Shown: positions 11,966 through 23,639, numbered from the stretch's first letter. The stretch is DNA of 64,000 nt from Chamaecyparis obtusa (GCA_027943335.1 BSBK01007030.1:449001-513000); one strand, 5' to 3'. Made by a program: numbers and translations. Notes: generated by a model from the letters alone, not told the origin.

Positions 11966-12029
11966 AGTTCAATCTCAACCTCGACCAAAACCTAAAATGA
12001 GAACTCAACCTAAACCTCAACAACAATTT

Positions 12030-12938
12030 AAGAATAAAAGACCTCGGGAACTTTTGATTACCTTTGATGACTCTGAGACTATTAAAGCTCCTGATGGTCC
12101 CCTTTACATTTCTTCTAGGATTTCTTAGAAACCTACTCGTGGTTGTCTTATTGATCCTACATCCTTAGTCAATGTTATCACTAAAGAAAATATTTTTATG
12201 AAAATCTTACAATGTTTCTTTTATGATACATCAGATGTGTGGATTCAAACTTTCAATGGCTTTCTTTATCCATCCTTTGGTTCTATTACTTTACCGGTTG
12301 AACTTTGTGGAAAAATTGTGAACACTACCTTTGTTGTTGTTCCTACTTCTGATCAATTTCAAGTTAAGCTAGGTTTTCCTTGGTTGAATGCCATGCATGC
12401 TATTGCTTCACCTATCCATAAGTGTCTTAATTTCATTCATAATGAAGAAGTGAAGATGATTAATCATAGTTTATATCAATCTTCTAGGCCTAGAGATTAT
12501 GTTGCTCTGGATTTCTTTTGGCCTTCATTACCTAATTCATGTCCTCCTCGACCTAATAATATTTTTCAATCATATCAAGCTTATATTCATCGTAAGATTC
12601 TTGAATTAAGCATACCTCCTATAGATCTTAATTGTGGTCTTTTACCTACACCTTCTATACCTCCTTTAACTATGACTTCTAGCTCTATTAATCAAGTTCC
12701 TTCTACCGAACCTATCAAAGATCCTATGATTGTTTTTCCTATGGTTAATAATCCTATTGATCTTCCTAAAGAACCTGTGAAGGATCCTATGATTGTTCCT
12801 CCTAGTTCTCAACGTATTTCAAATAAATTAAAATGTAATCGTTCTACTAATGAACATCGTAAAAAGCATCGTGCTCATGCTAAAGCTCAAAAATCTTTAC
12901 TTTCCTTGAATAAACCTATCAATAATGTGGTAGAATAG
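12030..12938 (+). pseudogene. Protease-like region and linker of TR-GAG-like element
   Basis: The frame continues in phase with 11595-11912. RELLITFDDSETIKAPDGPL is followed by GCLIDPTSLVNVITKENI (about 12140-12200). That is a retropepsin-like site where the canonical D-S/T-G is replaced by D-P-T. KLGFPWLNAMHAIASPIHK (about 12366-12422) equals the LGRPWL motif. From about 12500 it turns into a Pro-rich linker with a repeated KDPMIV motif and a basic tail. The altered active site suggests it is inactive or non-catalytic. A TAG near 12126 breaks the frame. Confidence 0.7.
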
Positions 12939-12962
12939 ATTGTTACTAATAATGATGTTCAC

Positions 12963-13271
12963 ATGCATGATTATGATGATTCTATTTGTATCTTAGATCT
13001 TATTTTGATTAATTTGGATGAAGAAGATACTCTTGATGATACTGATGATGTTAATGATGAATATGAAACTATTGACATTGACATTGATTTACCTAATATG
13101 TTTTCCTCCCAATTAACTCTTACACCTAGTGTCGAACATTGTGATTCTCAAGAGGATCCTTGTTTGGAACTGGCTATCATTCCTACTATGTTGGATATAG
13201 TCCCTCTTGCGAGTTACCCACCTTCCCTAAATGATATACAAAAAGATGGGGAGAGTAGGTTGGACGCTTGA
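12963..13271 (+). pseudogene. Acidic Gag-Pro tail of TR-GAG-like element
   Basis: A 102-aa frame in phase with the preceding ORF after one TAG (12936). It is rich in Asp/Glu (for example NLDEEDTLDDTDDVNDEYET) and resembles the acidic linker that precedes RT in Tat/Ogre-type polyproteins. Here the reading frame ends at 13269-13271 and no RT follows. Confidence 0.5.
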
Positions 13272-14425
13272 TTAGTTTGTCCTTCATGGTACCTTTGTTG
13301 TGTGTTTTCCTATTGTACTATGCTTCTCTCATAATGTGTTTGCTAAATGTTGTTAGATTATTTTATATGATCCTTTTTACTCAGTTGATGCAAGGTGATG
13401 AAGGAATTGAAGTTGTTGTTCAAATTCTTCTATATGTATCTCTATTCTTCTATGTGTTGTTCAATGTTATGTCATAATTGTGCTAGTGTTCATAAATGTT
13501 TCCTTGTGTAATCTGCTTGGATTCGAGATATGGTAGCACTAATTCTTTTTGGTCTCCATGTCATGGTCCAAAAAGATTTTCCTTCGTATATCTTATGTGA
13601 TCTTTCCTCCTTTGTGATTGTAGTTCTACTTTCTTTGGGGAATGATGTCAATTCATTTGCAATAATATCATATATATATTATCTTATGATCATACTAACC
13701 CCACAGTAAGTAGATCCCTTATGTGTTCTTTGTATGTTTCTATGATATTTCCCTTGATTTGTCTTTGTCTGGGGGAATCTTGACATGGAAATGTACTTAG
13801 TGGAGTTGTTTATGTTTCCGTTAAAGCCATTACTCCTGTTAAAGTGTCAACAATGACTTTAACATGGGGGCATATGCTCTACTCACTTGTTGCACACACA
13901 CACTTTTTGATATGCACATATTATGTTTCAAGATACTTGTTTTTTCCCTTTTTGGATTAGTAACTAATCCTTAAAGCATGGATTTATATTTTAGGATCTC
14001 TTGATCCCTCCAATTTCAAATACACACATATTTTGATCCCTTAAGGTCGGAGGTGTCCTTAAGACTGGATCTCTTTTGTTTTTGTTTTTATTCTTATGGA
14101 ATAGAATATTCCTAAGAATGAATCCTTGATGGGTTGACTAGTGAGTAGCCACATTCACTAGGTGGTTCAATTCCATCTTTCCAGTTGCATCATTTTCCTT
14201 TGTGGTTCACAATGGGACATAAGTTCTCATTGGGAGAGATAATCACACCTTCTTTCTCTAGAGATGTCTCTCATATTGTGATCTAGGAGTTGATGAAGAC
14301 TTGAGTCCTTGGAGGCTTAAGGTTTCCTTTTGTCCCTTGGATTATGATAAGATTATCTTTTCATTTTGATCTCCTTTACCAAGAGTTTGCATCGAGTCCA
14401 TACTCTTGCTAAAGTGGGGGCTTAA
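13272..14425 (+). other. Non-coding 3' interior of TR-GAG-like element
   Basis: About 1.15 kb without a supported ORF in place of RT-RNase H-integrase. It contains G-rich purine runs near 13770 (GTCTGGGGGAATC) and 13864 (CATGGGGGCATATG), and ends in AAAGTGGGGGCTTAA (14411-14425). That last tract is the likely polypurine tract directly before the 3' LTR. Confidence 0.65.
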
Positions 14426-16136
14426 TGTATCGTCTTAAAATGGAAGCACTTCCATGATAAGAGTGTTTAGCCCTCTGAGTAAGTGGTTTGGGGTCATGTT
14501 AAGCAACTTGATCAGGTCTTTGCATGTATTTGGCTTTCTTCCCACTTTCCACTTCTTTCCTGCACTTGATTTCTTCATTCTAGGTGAAATTAGGGATAGG
14601 ATCTCAAGGATTCTCCTAAATTTCCCTCTTTTGTGGCTCTATTTTCTAGGTAGGACTTAGAAATAGGTCCTCCTAGCCTTCATCATAGTTATCATAGGAT
14701 TTTATGCTTATCCCTAGCATTCTATCCCTATCTAATATCATTTCTAGGTCTTTGGGCATCCTCGGGACCTCCTGTCCTGGTTCTGACTGAATCTAGGCCC
14801 AAGGTCAAATTTGAGGTTGATCCTGACTAGGTCAAGATCAAGCTTGAACCTGACTAGGTCAGGATTGAGGTTGTACCTAAGTAGGTCAGTCCCAACCTTG
14901 ATTTTTCCCTTTTCCTTCAAATTTCCAGAATCCTTGATTTTTGAGCATCAGGCTTTCGGGATATTTGTTTTCCCACCTCTGAGTTGGCCATTTCAAGTTT
15001 CAGGATGGTAAATTCTCTAATTTCATTTAATCTAGGTATATTTTCTAAAGGTTAGGACCTAATTGGATTTAATTCTCCAAGGTGGCCCCTCTAAAGGATT
15101 GTGCCCTAGTTCACTATAAAAGGAGAACTTCCTCTCTCATTTTGATCATCAAGTTTTGTGAGAAGATATCCATAATCAAGAAAGTCTTCAAGAATTCAAG
15201 AAAGTCTTCAACCATTCAAGGAATTCTTCAAGAATTCAAGTGTTCAAGCATCCATCCATCAAGGAGATCCATTGTTAGCTATTAAAGGATTTAATCTCTT
15301 TGGAGCCCCCTTTGATGATCCATCCTTCTACATTCATTCAAGCCTTCTCATATGCAAAGATCAAGTCAAGATTGGTGTTGAAGATCAAATGCCATTGATT
15401 GGAGACATCCTACATTCATTCTACATCCATTGAAGCATTCCTACTTGTGGATTTGAGGATTCGAATCCTCTACAAGGACTTCAACATAAGCGAGGTGATT
15501 TGTTTCAATTACTTTGTTTATGCACACTATATTTCAATTCAATTTCAAGGTTAATTCCTAAATTGGGGTTTGACCAAGGAAAAGCCCCCATACAACAAAA
15601 ACCCACATTTTCTTGTAGGTACATGTGTGGGATTTCGGATATGAGAGCAAATTTGGATACCCTTTTCGGTGAACTTCTGAGATCTGCGAATAGAATCAGA
15701 ATCACCCTTCAAATAAAGAATGTAGTATTTGACCTTTTATGGGGGTCAAAGTTGACCTCAGCTCATCTTGGAGAAATATTTTTGGGTTTTCTCTATCTCA
15801 GCATTTCCAGTCCAAAATAGGTTGTAGAATTGCCTGAGAGTACACACAGACATAAAAAATTGACATTTCCCAGATCTGCCCTAATTTGAGGTTAGTATTT
15901 GTATTTCAATTATTTCAGATTTCAAGCATAATTCCTTTATAGGGAAACATTGGATTCTCTCTCTCTTTCATATTCTTTATAGATTATTTTGATTGTGCAT
16001 TAACCTCTTGGTTGATCAAATTGGATCTCTCTTTTGGGAATTTGGATTTGGGAATAGATCTCATATTTCCCCACACATCTATCTATCCACTCTCTCACAT
16101 ATTTGAATAGAGGTGAATCCATTTTATTTCTATTCA
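14426..16136 (+). repeat. 3' LTR of TR-GAG-like element
   Basis: 1,711 bp, starting TGTATCGTC and ending TTCTATTCA, about 5-6% different from the 5' LTR in the part I aligned by eye. It has an extra ~27-bp unit near 14831-14857 (repeats of GACTAGGTCAGGATTGAGG type) and an extra ~20-bp unit near 15221-15240. A TATA box lies at 15115-15122. Confidence 0.9.
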
Positions 16137-16141
16137 CCCAC
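16137..16141. other. Target site duplication CCCAC, right copy
   Basis: Identical to 8107-8111 and directly after the LTR end CA at 16136. On the minus strand, E2's RT motif Gly-Tyr-Ser-Gly-Tyr resumes across it. Confidence 0.9.
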
Positions 16142-16987
16142 TATACCCATCTAGGAAGGAAAAATACTTTTTGCCTGCTAAAGAGTCTAATACTTGGTCA
16201 ATGAATGGAAGAGGGAAATGGTCCTTTTTGGTTGCATTATTGAGTTCCCTATAGTCCACACACACATGCCATTTTCCCCCTTTTTTTGGCACAATTAATA
16301 ATGAGAAACCCACTAACTGTCAAATATGGGGTAAATGAATCTAGCATTGAGGATTTTTTGCAATTTTGTTTCAACGATTTCTCGTAATGCTAGATTCACT
16401 CACCTCTGGAACTACCTTACTAGAGGTTTATCTTCTTTTAGATAGATCCTATGAGTGCATAGTTTTGGATCCAAACCTTTCATGTCAAAATAATCCCAAG
16501 AAAATTCTCTAGTATGGGCCTTCAGTGTTTCAGTCAAAGATGTTTTCTATTGAGTGGTTAATTTACGATTGATGTTTAGGTAATGGTTAGAAGAGATCTC
16601 TATTTTCTTAGTTAACTCTATCATAGATGCATCTGTAAATGAGGGTACTTGTATCTCATGAGGAAGCAATTGGTGATAGAGCTCTTTGGCTATAGGAGAA
16701 GGCCATAGGCAATCTAGGTTATAAACTTGCAGAGAGAAGTTGTTGGAAGAACATCCCAATGAATTCAAGCTTGATCCATACTGATTTTGTAGGATATTGA
16801 TGATTACCTTGTCTTTATCTTGAAGCTACAGAAAGGGGTCCCTTTTTATCATCATCAATTTTGACACTGATTTGATAACCTCGAGTTCTTCTCCTATGTC
16901 AAGCTAGATTGGTGAGGCTAAGTCCATTTGGGGTTGAGCAGGAGGATATAGGAAAAGAGTCTGTGTATGATGGCCATCAGAAATGGT
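16137..16987 (-). pseudogene. Protease end, linker and N-terminal RT of E2
   Basis: Read downward from 16987: end of protease (partner of E1 3826-4030), then the 73-aa frame 16768-16547 starting MNSLGCSSNNFSLQVYNLDC, then RT (16500-16137) with WVSPLLIVPKKGGK-type and FLDGYSG motifs. It shares with E1 a TAG in DS-stop-WVSP and a TGA in the R-stop-VNLAL motif. The interior insertion begins at 16136. Confidence 0.75.
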
Positions 16988-18057
16988 TAGGTATATCAAT
17001 GGATTTCATCACTAGTTTGCTGAGAGTACAAGGCAAGGAAAATATTTATATGGTGGTCGATAGACTCACCAATTTTGCTCACTTCTTTGCTATCACCATG
17101 GATTGGTCAAATTCATAGGTAGAAAAGTTATTTTTTCGTGAGGTCTTTAGATTGCATGGTCTCCCTAAGGGCATTGTGAGTGACAAGGACAAAAATTTCC
17201 TTAGCACCTTTTGGAAGGAGTTTTTCAGGTTGGCAGGCATTGAGTTGACTCCTAATACCAATTACCACTGGCAGATAGATGACTAGATAAAGATTTTAAA
17301 CAAATGGGTGGAAGGCTACCTCCAAAGTTATGTAGCGGGGTAGCAGAGAGCATGGGTCTGATGGTTGTACTTGGGGGATTTTTTCTACAAATACACATAC
17401 AACATGTCTATTGGCATGTCACCATTTTGAGCCCTTTATGGTAGTGAGCCACTCTCTTTCATATATTTGGATCTTCAGGATAGTAGGGCCCTTATTGTGG
17501 CAGATTGGTTACAGGATCACCAGGATATACTCAAATCTCTTAGAGAGAACATTTAGAGAGCACCAAATCAGTAAAATATGTGTGCTAATTATCACTGGAT
17601 AGAGTGGAGCTTCAAGATAGGGGACATGGTTTACCTTCACCTACAGCCCTACAAATAGATCTCACTAAAGCGGAGTGGGTTAGAGAAGCTTAGACCTAGG
17701 TTCTATGGTCCTTTTTTGCATCTTGGGGAGATTTGGTGAGGTGTCTTATGAGCTAGAGCTTCCATCAAACAATAGGATCTACAATGTTTTTCACATCTCG
17801 TGCCTCAAGAAGGAAATCAGACAGTAGATAGTGGTTTCAGATGGATTACCCCCACTAGATGAGGAGGGTAAACTAGTTTTAGTTCTAGCGAAGGTCATTG
17901 AGGTCAGGGAGAGGAACTTGTGGAATAGGACTATCTGTGAGTACTTGATTCAGTGGAGGGACTTACCTTACAAGGATGCCACTTGGGAGGGTGAGATGAT
18001 TCTGTAGCACCCTACATTGAGATTTCTTGAGGGAAAGCAATCTTGGGAAGGAAGGAC
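16983..18057 (+). pseudogene. 5'-truncated chromovirus: integrase core, C-terminus and chromodomain
   Basis: It starts inside the integrase core at WLGISMDFITSLL, with the first catalytic Asp, then LFFREVFRLHGLPKGIVSDK (about 17126-17185, second Asp). The D-x35-E Glu region reads WQIDD in this copy, so it is probably lost. The C-terminal domain includes FKIGDMVYLHLQPYK (about 17611-17655). A chromodomain follows at about 17900-18000: ICEYLIQWRDLPYKDATWEG. Chromodomains direct integration to marked chromatin. Several stops are present. Gag, PR, RT and RNase H are absent. Confidence 0.8.
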
Positions 18058-18560
18058 TGTAATGTCCTCTTCCCAGTAGTAAGCCATTTGGATGCCTGAT
18101 TAGTCTATTTATCCATCCAAATAGGCTAATGACTTCATTTCAAAGGATGCTAGCCAGTCATAGGTTTGCGTGGACAAATATTTATTACTTGGTCTTTGTT
18201 TCTATAGTCAAAATCACTTTATTTTATAAAGTATTATTATAAAGTCACTTTATGTCTTATTATAAAGTTTCTTTATGTTTTTAAGTTACTTTATGTTATA
18301 AAAGTGACTTAAGTGAGCTTTTATCCCACATGGCTTAGTTTGGTGTGCTTGCACTCACTTTGAGGTTATAAAAGAGAAAACTACATCTCAGAAAAAGCAC
18401 CATCAGAAAATATAAAATCAAGAAAAAGTAATCCGGTTGCTTTTTGTGACTAGTTATTCCAAGGATGCAAACCCTTAGGAATTTGGGAAGAGATTTGATG
18501 TAGCCACATCTCTCTTCAAGGTGGAAGCATTTAGTTTTCATAGTGAGCTTCATTGGATTG
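18058..18560 (+). repeat. 3' LTR start of the truncated chromovirus (right end not resolved)
   Basis: A purine-rich tract (TTGGGAAGGAAGGAC, 18043-18057) is followed by TGTAATGTCC, a typical chromovirus LTR start. A TATA-like GGTTATAAAAGAG lies near 18363-18375. I cannot fix the LTR end: no target duplication is recognisable, since the element is truncated on its left. The end given is only a guess. Confidence 0.5.
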
Positions 18561-19760
18561 GTAAGGAAATCTATTATCTCTAGTATTATAAGCAGTAGAA
18601 AGGTTTATTTGAACACCAGCATTATTGCACTTCATTTTCAGCAAGTGAAAAACATTAGTGGCACTCTAGAAGTTGAAACCAAACTCACAAGTATTACCAC
18701 CTTTGAACTAGATGATTATACACAAATAATAGTAGCATCAATCTTGGACGACACTATTGGTAATCTCTAGGAACAACAGCAAGGTCATTGGGAAGCACCA
18801 TAGGAATACGAGCTAGAGATAATCACTAAAAATGGATATCTACATCCTCATGTAATAGGGAAAGGGGACTAGAGAATCTTGAATGTGCACACCATTAATT
18901 ACATCATGGTCCAAGTAACCAACTTCTCATATCCTATTCGAGGGTGAGGTGACATATCCCAGTTGATGATAGTGGATGTTGGATCATGCATGGACGTCAG
19001 CATGGTGCATGAGGTCTAATGCAGAGGCACAGGTATCAGATAGGGAAGGTGCCATAGCACACAATCAGGTAGCTACTGTGCAACAAGGAGTGAGACACAT
19101 CTACCAGTTCCAGTCAGCTCATGCACAATCATTGGCATGGTCCCATAATGTGTTATCTAGTATTGCATACATAGACCAATGCAAACAATGTGTGTCTCTA
19201 TTAGCAACACATACCAAGTTGGATTAATTTGACTATCATCTTAGTCTCTTTATAGCAATTTTAACTGTTATTATTGACAATAAAATAAATGATTTTATCC
19301 TAGATTTCATCTTTCTTGTTATCGAATATCAGTTGTTATTCATAATCCTATATTATACATTTAAGAATTTATATTAAAAGAGTATTTGGTGAGTACATAT
19401 TGTAAATGTCTTACATCTCAATTAGTAGTGAATGTTCTTGATTTGGAAGTTGTATCTACATGCCTGGTCCTAGCATTTTATGAGGAAATTTTGTTGGTGA
19501 TGCTAGTGTACAAATCTGAACTTTGAATTTAAAACCAACTCTCACATACCAAATGAAATAGAAATTCATAGTAGAGATTAGCCAGGATATTACAATCTAT
19601 TGGTGGATAATGATGAGGTGGAATGGTGGATAGACTAGAAATGATGACTTGGAAATATGGAATTTATTACGGAGAAGATAATTTCATAAAGAAAGTTATG
19701 AGGTGATTTGAACATTAAAGAGAAGAACTGACATGGGTGGATGACTCATGTCCAAATGTT
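18561..19760. other. Unassigned stretch between chromovirus LTR and E3
   Basis: No supported gene. Two plus frames (18543-18770, 18976-19227) have no motif I recognise; the second is His/Gln-rich. Part of it may be 3' non-coding DNA of E3, but no 3' LTR matching E3's 5' LTR (its GGATGTCCAATCCTT motif) is visible. Confidence 0.4.
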
Positions 19761-19769
19761 CCAGGAGAC

Positions 19770-20880
19770 CCGTTGTCAACTTTGGATTGAAAATGTTGTA
19801 GGAACTCCTCTCAACTCTGAGGCTTATGATACAGCTTAACCCTTTGTCCATTTACCAACAATTTGAAGTGCACATGGTCAACAATTGACAATTGAACGAC
19901 ATCATTTGGAAAAACAACAACAATCTCATAAGGTCCCAACCACCTGGTTTGAAATTTCCTAGGGGTATGTTTATATCTGGAATCATATAGGAGATCCTAG
20001 TCACCCAAGTATAAATTTTTTATCCTTTATAAATTTATCATGCCACTGTTTTCTTTGCTATTGCACCAATTATGTATTATTTAAGGTAGATTTCCTCCAT
20101 TCATCTAGTCCATTCAAAGTCAAAATCTACTCCCTTTGGGCAATAGTAAGATCCATATTTAGTTCCAATGTTGTCCTTAAAGTCTTTTGCTCAAATTCCA
20201 TAGGCATCATAGTTGACTTACCATAGACAAGTTGAAAGGGTGTGAATCTCATGGTAGTTTTCCATGTAGTCCTATAAGCCCAGAGTGCTTCAGGAAGTTT
20301 GGTTTCCCAATATTTCTTATGAACTGACATGGTCTTGGTAAGGATTTCTTCAAGCTCCCTGTTGGTTACCTCTACTTGGCCATTGGCTTTTGGATGGTAG
20401 GGTGAAGATTTACCATGCCTAATTTTGTATTTCTCCATCAAAGTAGCTATGACATTTGAAGTAAATTAAGCTCCTTGGTCAGATACTAATTCCCTAGTGA
20501 CACAAAATCTTGTGAAAATGAATTCATATAAAAATTTGGCAACATTATTATCCATAGCATGTTTCACAGGCTTGGCTTCTACCCACTTGGTGACATAATT
20601 AGTGCAAACCAAAATATAAGATTTACCTTGTGAAGTAGGTTCAATAGGTCAACAAAGTCAATTCTCCATTTATCAAAAGGTGTTACAACAACCTGCGGTT
20701 GTAGGGGCATCTCATCTAATTTAGTAGGCCTTCCCATTCGTTGGCATCTGTCACATTTCTCGGTGTACTTAGTTGCATCCTTGTGGAGAGTTGGCCAATA
20801 GTATCTGGTGGTCAAGATTTTAAATGTTGTTCTTTTGGTGGAAAAATGACCCCCACATGGATCATCATGACATGCCTAAA
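19770..20880 (-). pseudogene. Integrase of E3
   Basis: Segment 20815-20579 starts MTTRYYWPTLHKDATKYTEK and includes CDRCQRMGRP (C-x2-C of the zinc domain), then FDKWRIDFV with the first catalytic Asp. Segment 20441-20127 includes SSPYHPKANGQVEVTNRELE with the catalytic Glu, then ALWAYRTTWKTTMRFTPFQL. The Asp between them lies in the broken part (20470-20570). The C-terminal part runs to about 19770. Integrase inserts the cDNA into chromosomes. Stops and a deletion near 20645 inactivate it. Confidence 0.8.
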
Positions 20881-21600
20881 GGATATCATAAGTTTTATCT
20901 TCTCTTATACATCTACGCATCACTTGATCAGGACCAGTGTAAAACATAAATCCAAAAATCCAAGAAAAGTTAAAACTTCTCTCTACTAATAATTTTCTTT
21001 TCTTGGGAGAGAAGTGAGTTGGTTTCCTTCCTATGGTGAGGTAATTTGCAATGTCAACATACCATATATTTTGTGTTGATAACAGAAAAATATGCTCATT
21101 TGGAAAACTGTCATCAATGGCTGCAAGATCATCAGGAACATGTAAACAAGATAGAAAGTCAGCTACTACATTTGCCTTTCCTGGTTTGTCCACAATAGTG
21201 ATGTCAAATTCTTGCATAAGTAGTAATTATCTGGCCAACCTCCCTAATATGGAAGGTTTATTCATCAAGTATTTAATAGCTGAATGATCGGTATGGACAA
21301 ATATCTCATAACTCGTAATATAATGCTTGAACTTATTTAGTGCATAAATAACTGCAAGCAATTTCTTTTCTATCATAGTATAATTGAATTCTGCTCCTTG
21401 CATATTTTTACTTATGAAATAAATGGCATGCTCCACTGCTTCTTCTTTTTGTCCTAGCACTACTCCTATGGCATAGTCTGAGGCATCTGTATGAATATGG
21501 AATGGAGATCCCCAATTGGGACCTCTCAATACTAGTGCTGTGGTTAGAACCTCCTTAAGTTACAGGAAAGACTTGTCACACTTAGAATCCTAGGAGAATT
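20876..21600 (-). pseudogene. RNase H and zinc-domain linker of E3
   Basis: Segment 21529-21227 includes PFHIHTDASDYAIGVVLGQK (catalytic Asp) and IFVHTDHSAIKYLMNK. Segment 21217-20876 starts MQEFDITIVDKPGKANVVAD, with the terminal VADFLS motif of Gypsy RNase H, and runs into the integrase N-terminus. The frame change near 21220 is a stop (TAA). Partner of E2 7100-7660. Confidence 0.8.
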
Positions 21601-21699
21601 CAAAATCCTTTTTCAACAAGTTGTAGAGAGGTGTTGCAATTTGACTAAAATCCTTGATAATACCCAGCATGTCCAAGAAAACTTCTTACATCCTTCTAC

Positions 21700-22400
21700 T
21701 TTTCAGGCATAGGCAAAGTTCTAATTACCTCAATTTTTGTTGGATCTACCTAAATGTCGTGTGATGAAATGAAATGACCCAATACAACACCTTCCTCCAT
21801 CATCATGAAACATTTCTCATTGTTTAGAGAAAGATTGTAGTCTTGGCATTGTTTGATAACTTTTTCCAAATTGGTTTTAGGTTCTTCAAAAGTGTTCCCA
21901 TAGGCAATAAAATCATCCATATAAATTTCTATACATTCAACATATATGTCAGAAATAATAATGATAACAACTCTTTGGAATGTAGCTGGTGCATTGCAAA
22001 ATCCAAAAGGCAAGACTGGGTATGCAAAAGATCCCCATGGGCATGTAAAGGTGGTTTTCTCTTGGTCTTCTGGAGCTATTTGAATCTAATTATAGCCACT
22101 AAAACCATCTAGGAAAGAGAAATACTTCTTGCTAGCTAAAAGAACTTGATCTATAAAGGGAAATGGAAAATGGTCTTTCTTAGTGGCTAAATTTAGTTCT
22201 CTATAATCTACACAAACTCTCCATTTTCCTCCTTTCTTTGGCACTATGACTAAAGGTGAAACCCATTGACTATCAGCAATTGGGTAGATAAAACTAGCAT
22301 TTAACAATTTTTGCAATTCAGTCATAACTATATCTCTTAAGATAGGATTAACTCTTCTTTGAGGCTACCTTACAGGCTTATATTATGGGCTAATGTAAAT
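21700..22400 (-). pseudogene. Reverse transcriptase of E3
   Basis: Segment 22325-22086 reads MTELQKLLNASFIYPIADSQ, then WVSPLVIVPKKGGKWRVCVD and FSFLDGFSGYN. Here the Gln that is a stop in E1 and E2 (DSQWVSP) is intact. Segment 22013-21750 starts MPFGFCNAPATFQRVV and has IEIYMDDFIAYGN with catalytic YMDD. One stop at 22084-22086 separates them. Confidence 0.85.
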
Positions 22401-22472
22401 CCTATGACTACAAAGTTTAGGATCCAATCCCTTCATGTCTGTATAATCCCAAGAAAATGCTTTTTGATTCTC

Positions 22473-23300
22473 CTACAACAGATTTAGTATAATTTTCTGA
22501 TATGGTGGTGACAAAGCACTGCTAATAATTAATTCTCTCATTGGGCTAACCTCAATCTTAATTACTTTCTCCATCATGGATACTTGAGAAACTAGAGAAG
22601 AATTCATCTCATGGGGTAACAATGAATGAAATAATTGGGAGGATGCTGAGTATTGAGGTGCATTTGGAGGTAGCAGAATAGTTTCCAAGATATAGCTTGA
22701 CTATGAGCACAACTAAGAATCTACACCATATTCATTCGCGACAATAAATGTGATAACAACATCTTCTTATTGAGGGGCTACAAATGGATCTCTACCTATC
22801 ATCATAAGTTGTTGAGTTTTGATTCATCATCTCCTAAATTAGGCCAAACTACTTGATCATCTTGTAATAGAGGTTGAGCGGGAGACTATAGGGTCAAGTT
22901 CTTAGTATGCATCCCATTAGATATTGTCATCTTTTTAGACCTACAAGCTATGTAAGCATCGACAGTAGCTAACCATGGTCTTCCTAGGATGAGAGGATAC
23001 CCACCCATATTGGCTTTTGGGGAAAGGACAAAAATGTCTACAAGGTATTCCCAAGAGTTTAGTGTAACTATGACATTATCTACCATCCCATCTAGTTTGA
23101 TAGTAGAAATATCAGCAAGTTGTAGAATGGTTGACATTTCTCTAAGGCCAATAATATGCAATTGAGACAAGAATTTTGTTGTCATTACATTTATAGATGC
23201 TCCTAAATCAACCAAGGCATTTTGTACTTGAATTCCATGAATGGTGATAGTAACTACAGGGCTCCCAGCGTCAGAATATTAAGGTACTATCAGCTTCTCC
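22473..23300 (-). pseudogene. Protease and RT linker of E3
   Basis: Segment 23215-22886 starts MVDLGASINVMTTKFLSQLH with the Athila-type active site D-L-G-A-S, and has GGYPLILGRPWLATVDAYIA as second motif. The linker frame 22688-22473 corresponds to E1 4040-4290. It is a processing protease of the Gag-Pol polyprotein. Stops occur upstream near 23280. Confidence 0.8.
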
Positions 23301-23639
23301 AACATAAGGTCAGATAATTATCCTAAGACATGAATAGTTTTAGGATCTTTCCTCTTTCTCCATGGCTACTTTATGCAAGCTTCCTTAATGGCCTTAGTAT
23401 AAATAGGAACTTATTTTATAGCATCTAGTAATGGTTATTTAACCATCATATGCTTTAGTTGGTTGACAAAATCCATTACAGCTTGGTTTTCTATGGGCAC
23501 AACTAGATCTACTAGCCTTTGAGGAAATGGGGGATCTTTTTTTGTTGGAGAAACTTGTGGAGTGGGCACTTCTACCTTTTCAATAGGAGGATCTTCAACT
23601 TCTGTGATTATAGGTCTTTGAGGTGAATCAAGGGTGGTT

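Larger units (their letters stand above)
8112..16136 (+). mobile_element. Complete non-autonomous LTR element (TR-GAG-like)
   Basis: The 8,025-bp element has LTRs at 8112-9775 and 14426-16136, a PBS-like site after the 5' LTR, a purine-rich tract before the 3' LTR and a perfect 5-bp target duplication. The 4,650-bp interior encodes one decayed gag plus a protease-like region and nothing recognisable as RT, RNase H or integrase. It must have been mobilised by another element's enzymes. This matches the published plant TR-GAG class of terminal-repeat elements with a Gag domain. The first ~260 bp of the two LTRs differ at about 15 positions, so the insertion is old. It sits inside the RT of E2. 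Confidence 0.9.
4803..16987 (-). mobile_element. Athila-like Ty3/Gypsy element E2, truncated and split by an 8-kb insertion
   Basis: On the minus strand the order is protease/linker (16987 to 16500), RT start (to 16137), interruption (16136-8112), rest of RT, RNase H, integrase and a possible extra ORF. This is the Gypsy order PR-RT-RH-IN. Gag and the 5' LTR are missing: the element is cut at 16987 where a plus-strand chromovirus begins. It is cut again at 4803 against E1. No 3' LTR can be recognised. The insertion splits the Gly-Tyr-Ser-Gly-Tyr-Asn segment of RT; removing it with one target copy restores the frame there. Confidence 0.8.

Noticed and set aside
18976..19227. 83-aa plus frame starting MLDHAWTSAWCMRSNAEAQV
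   Set aside because: No recognisable family and no supporting signals; left as unassigned DNA.
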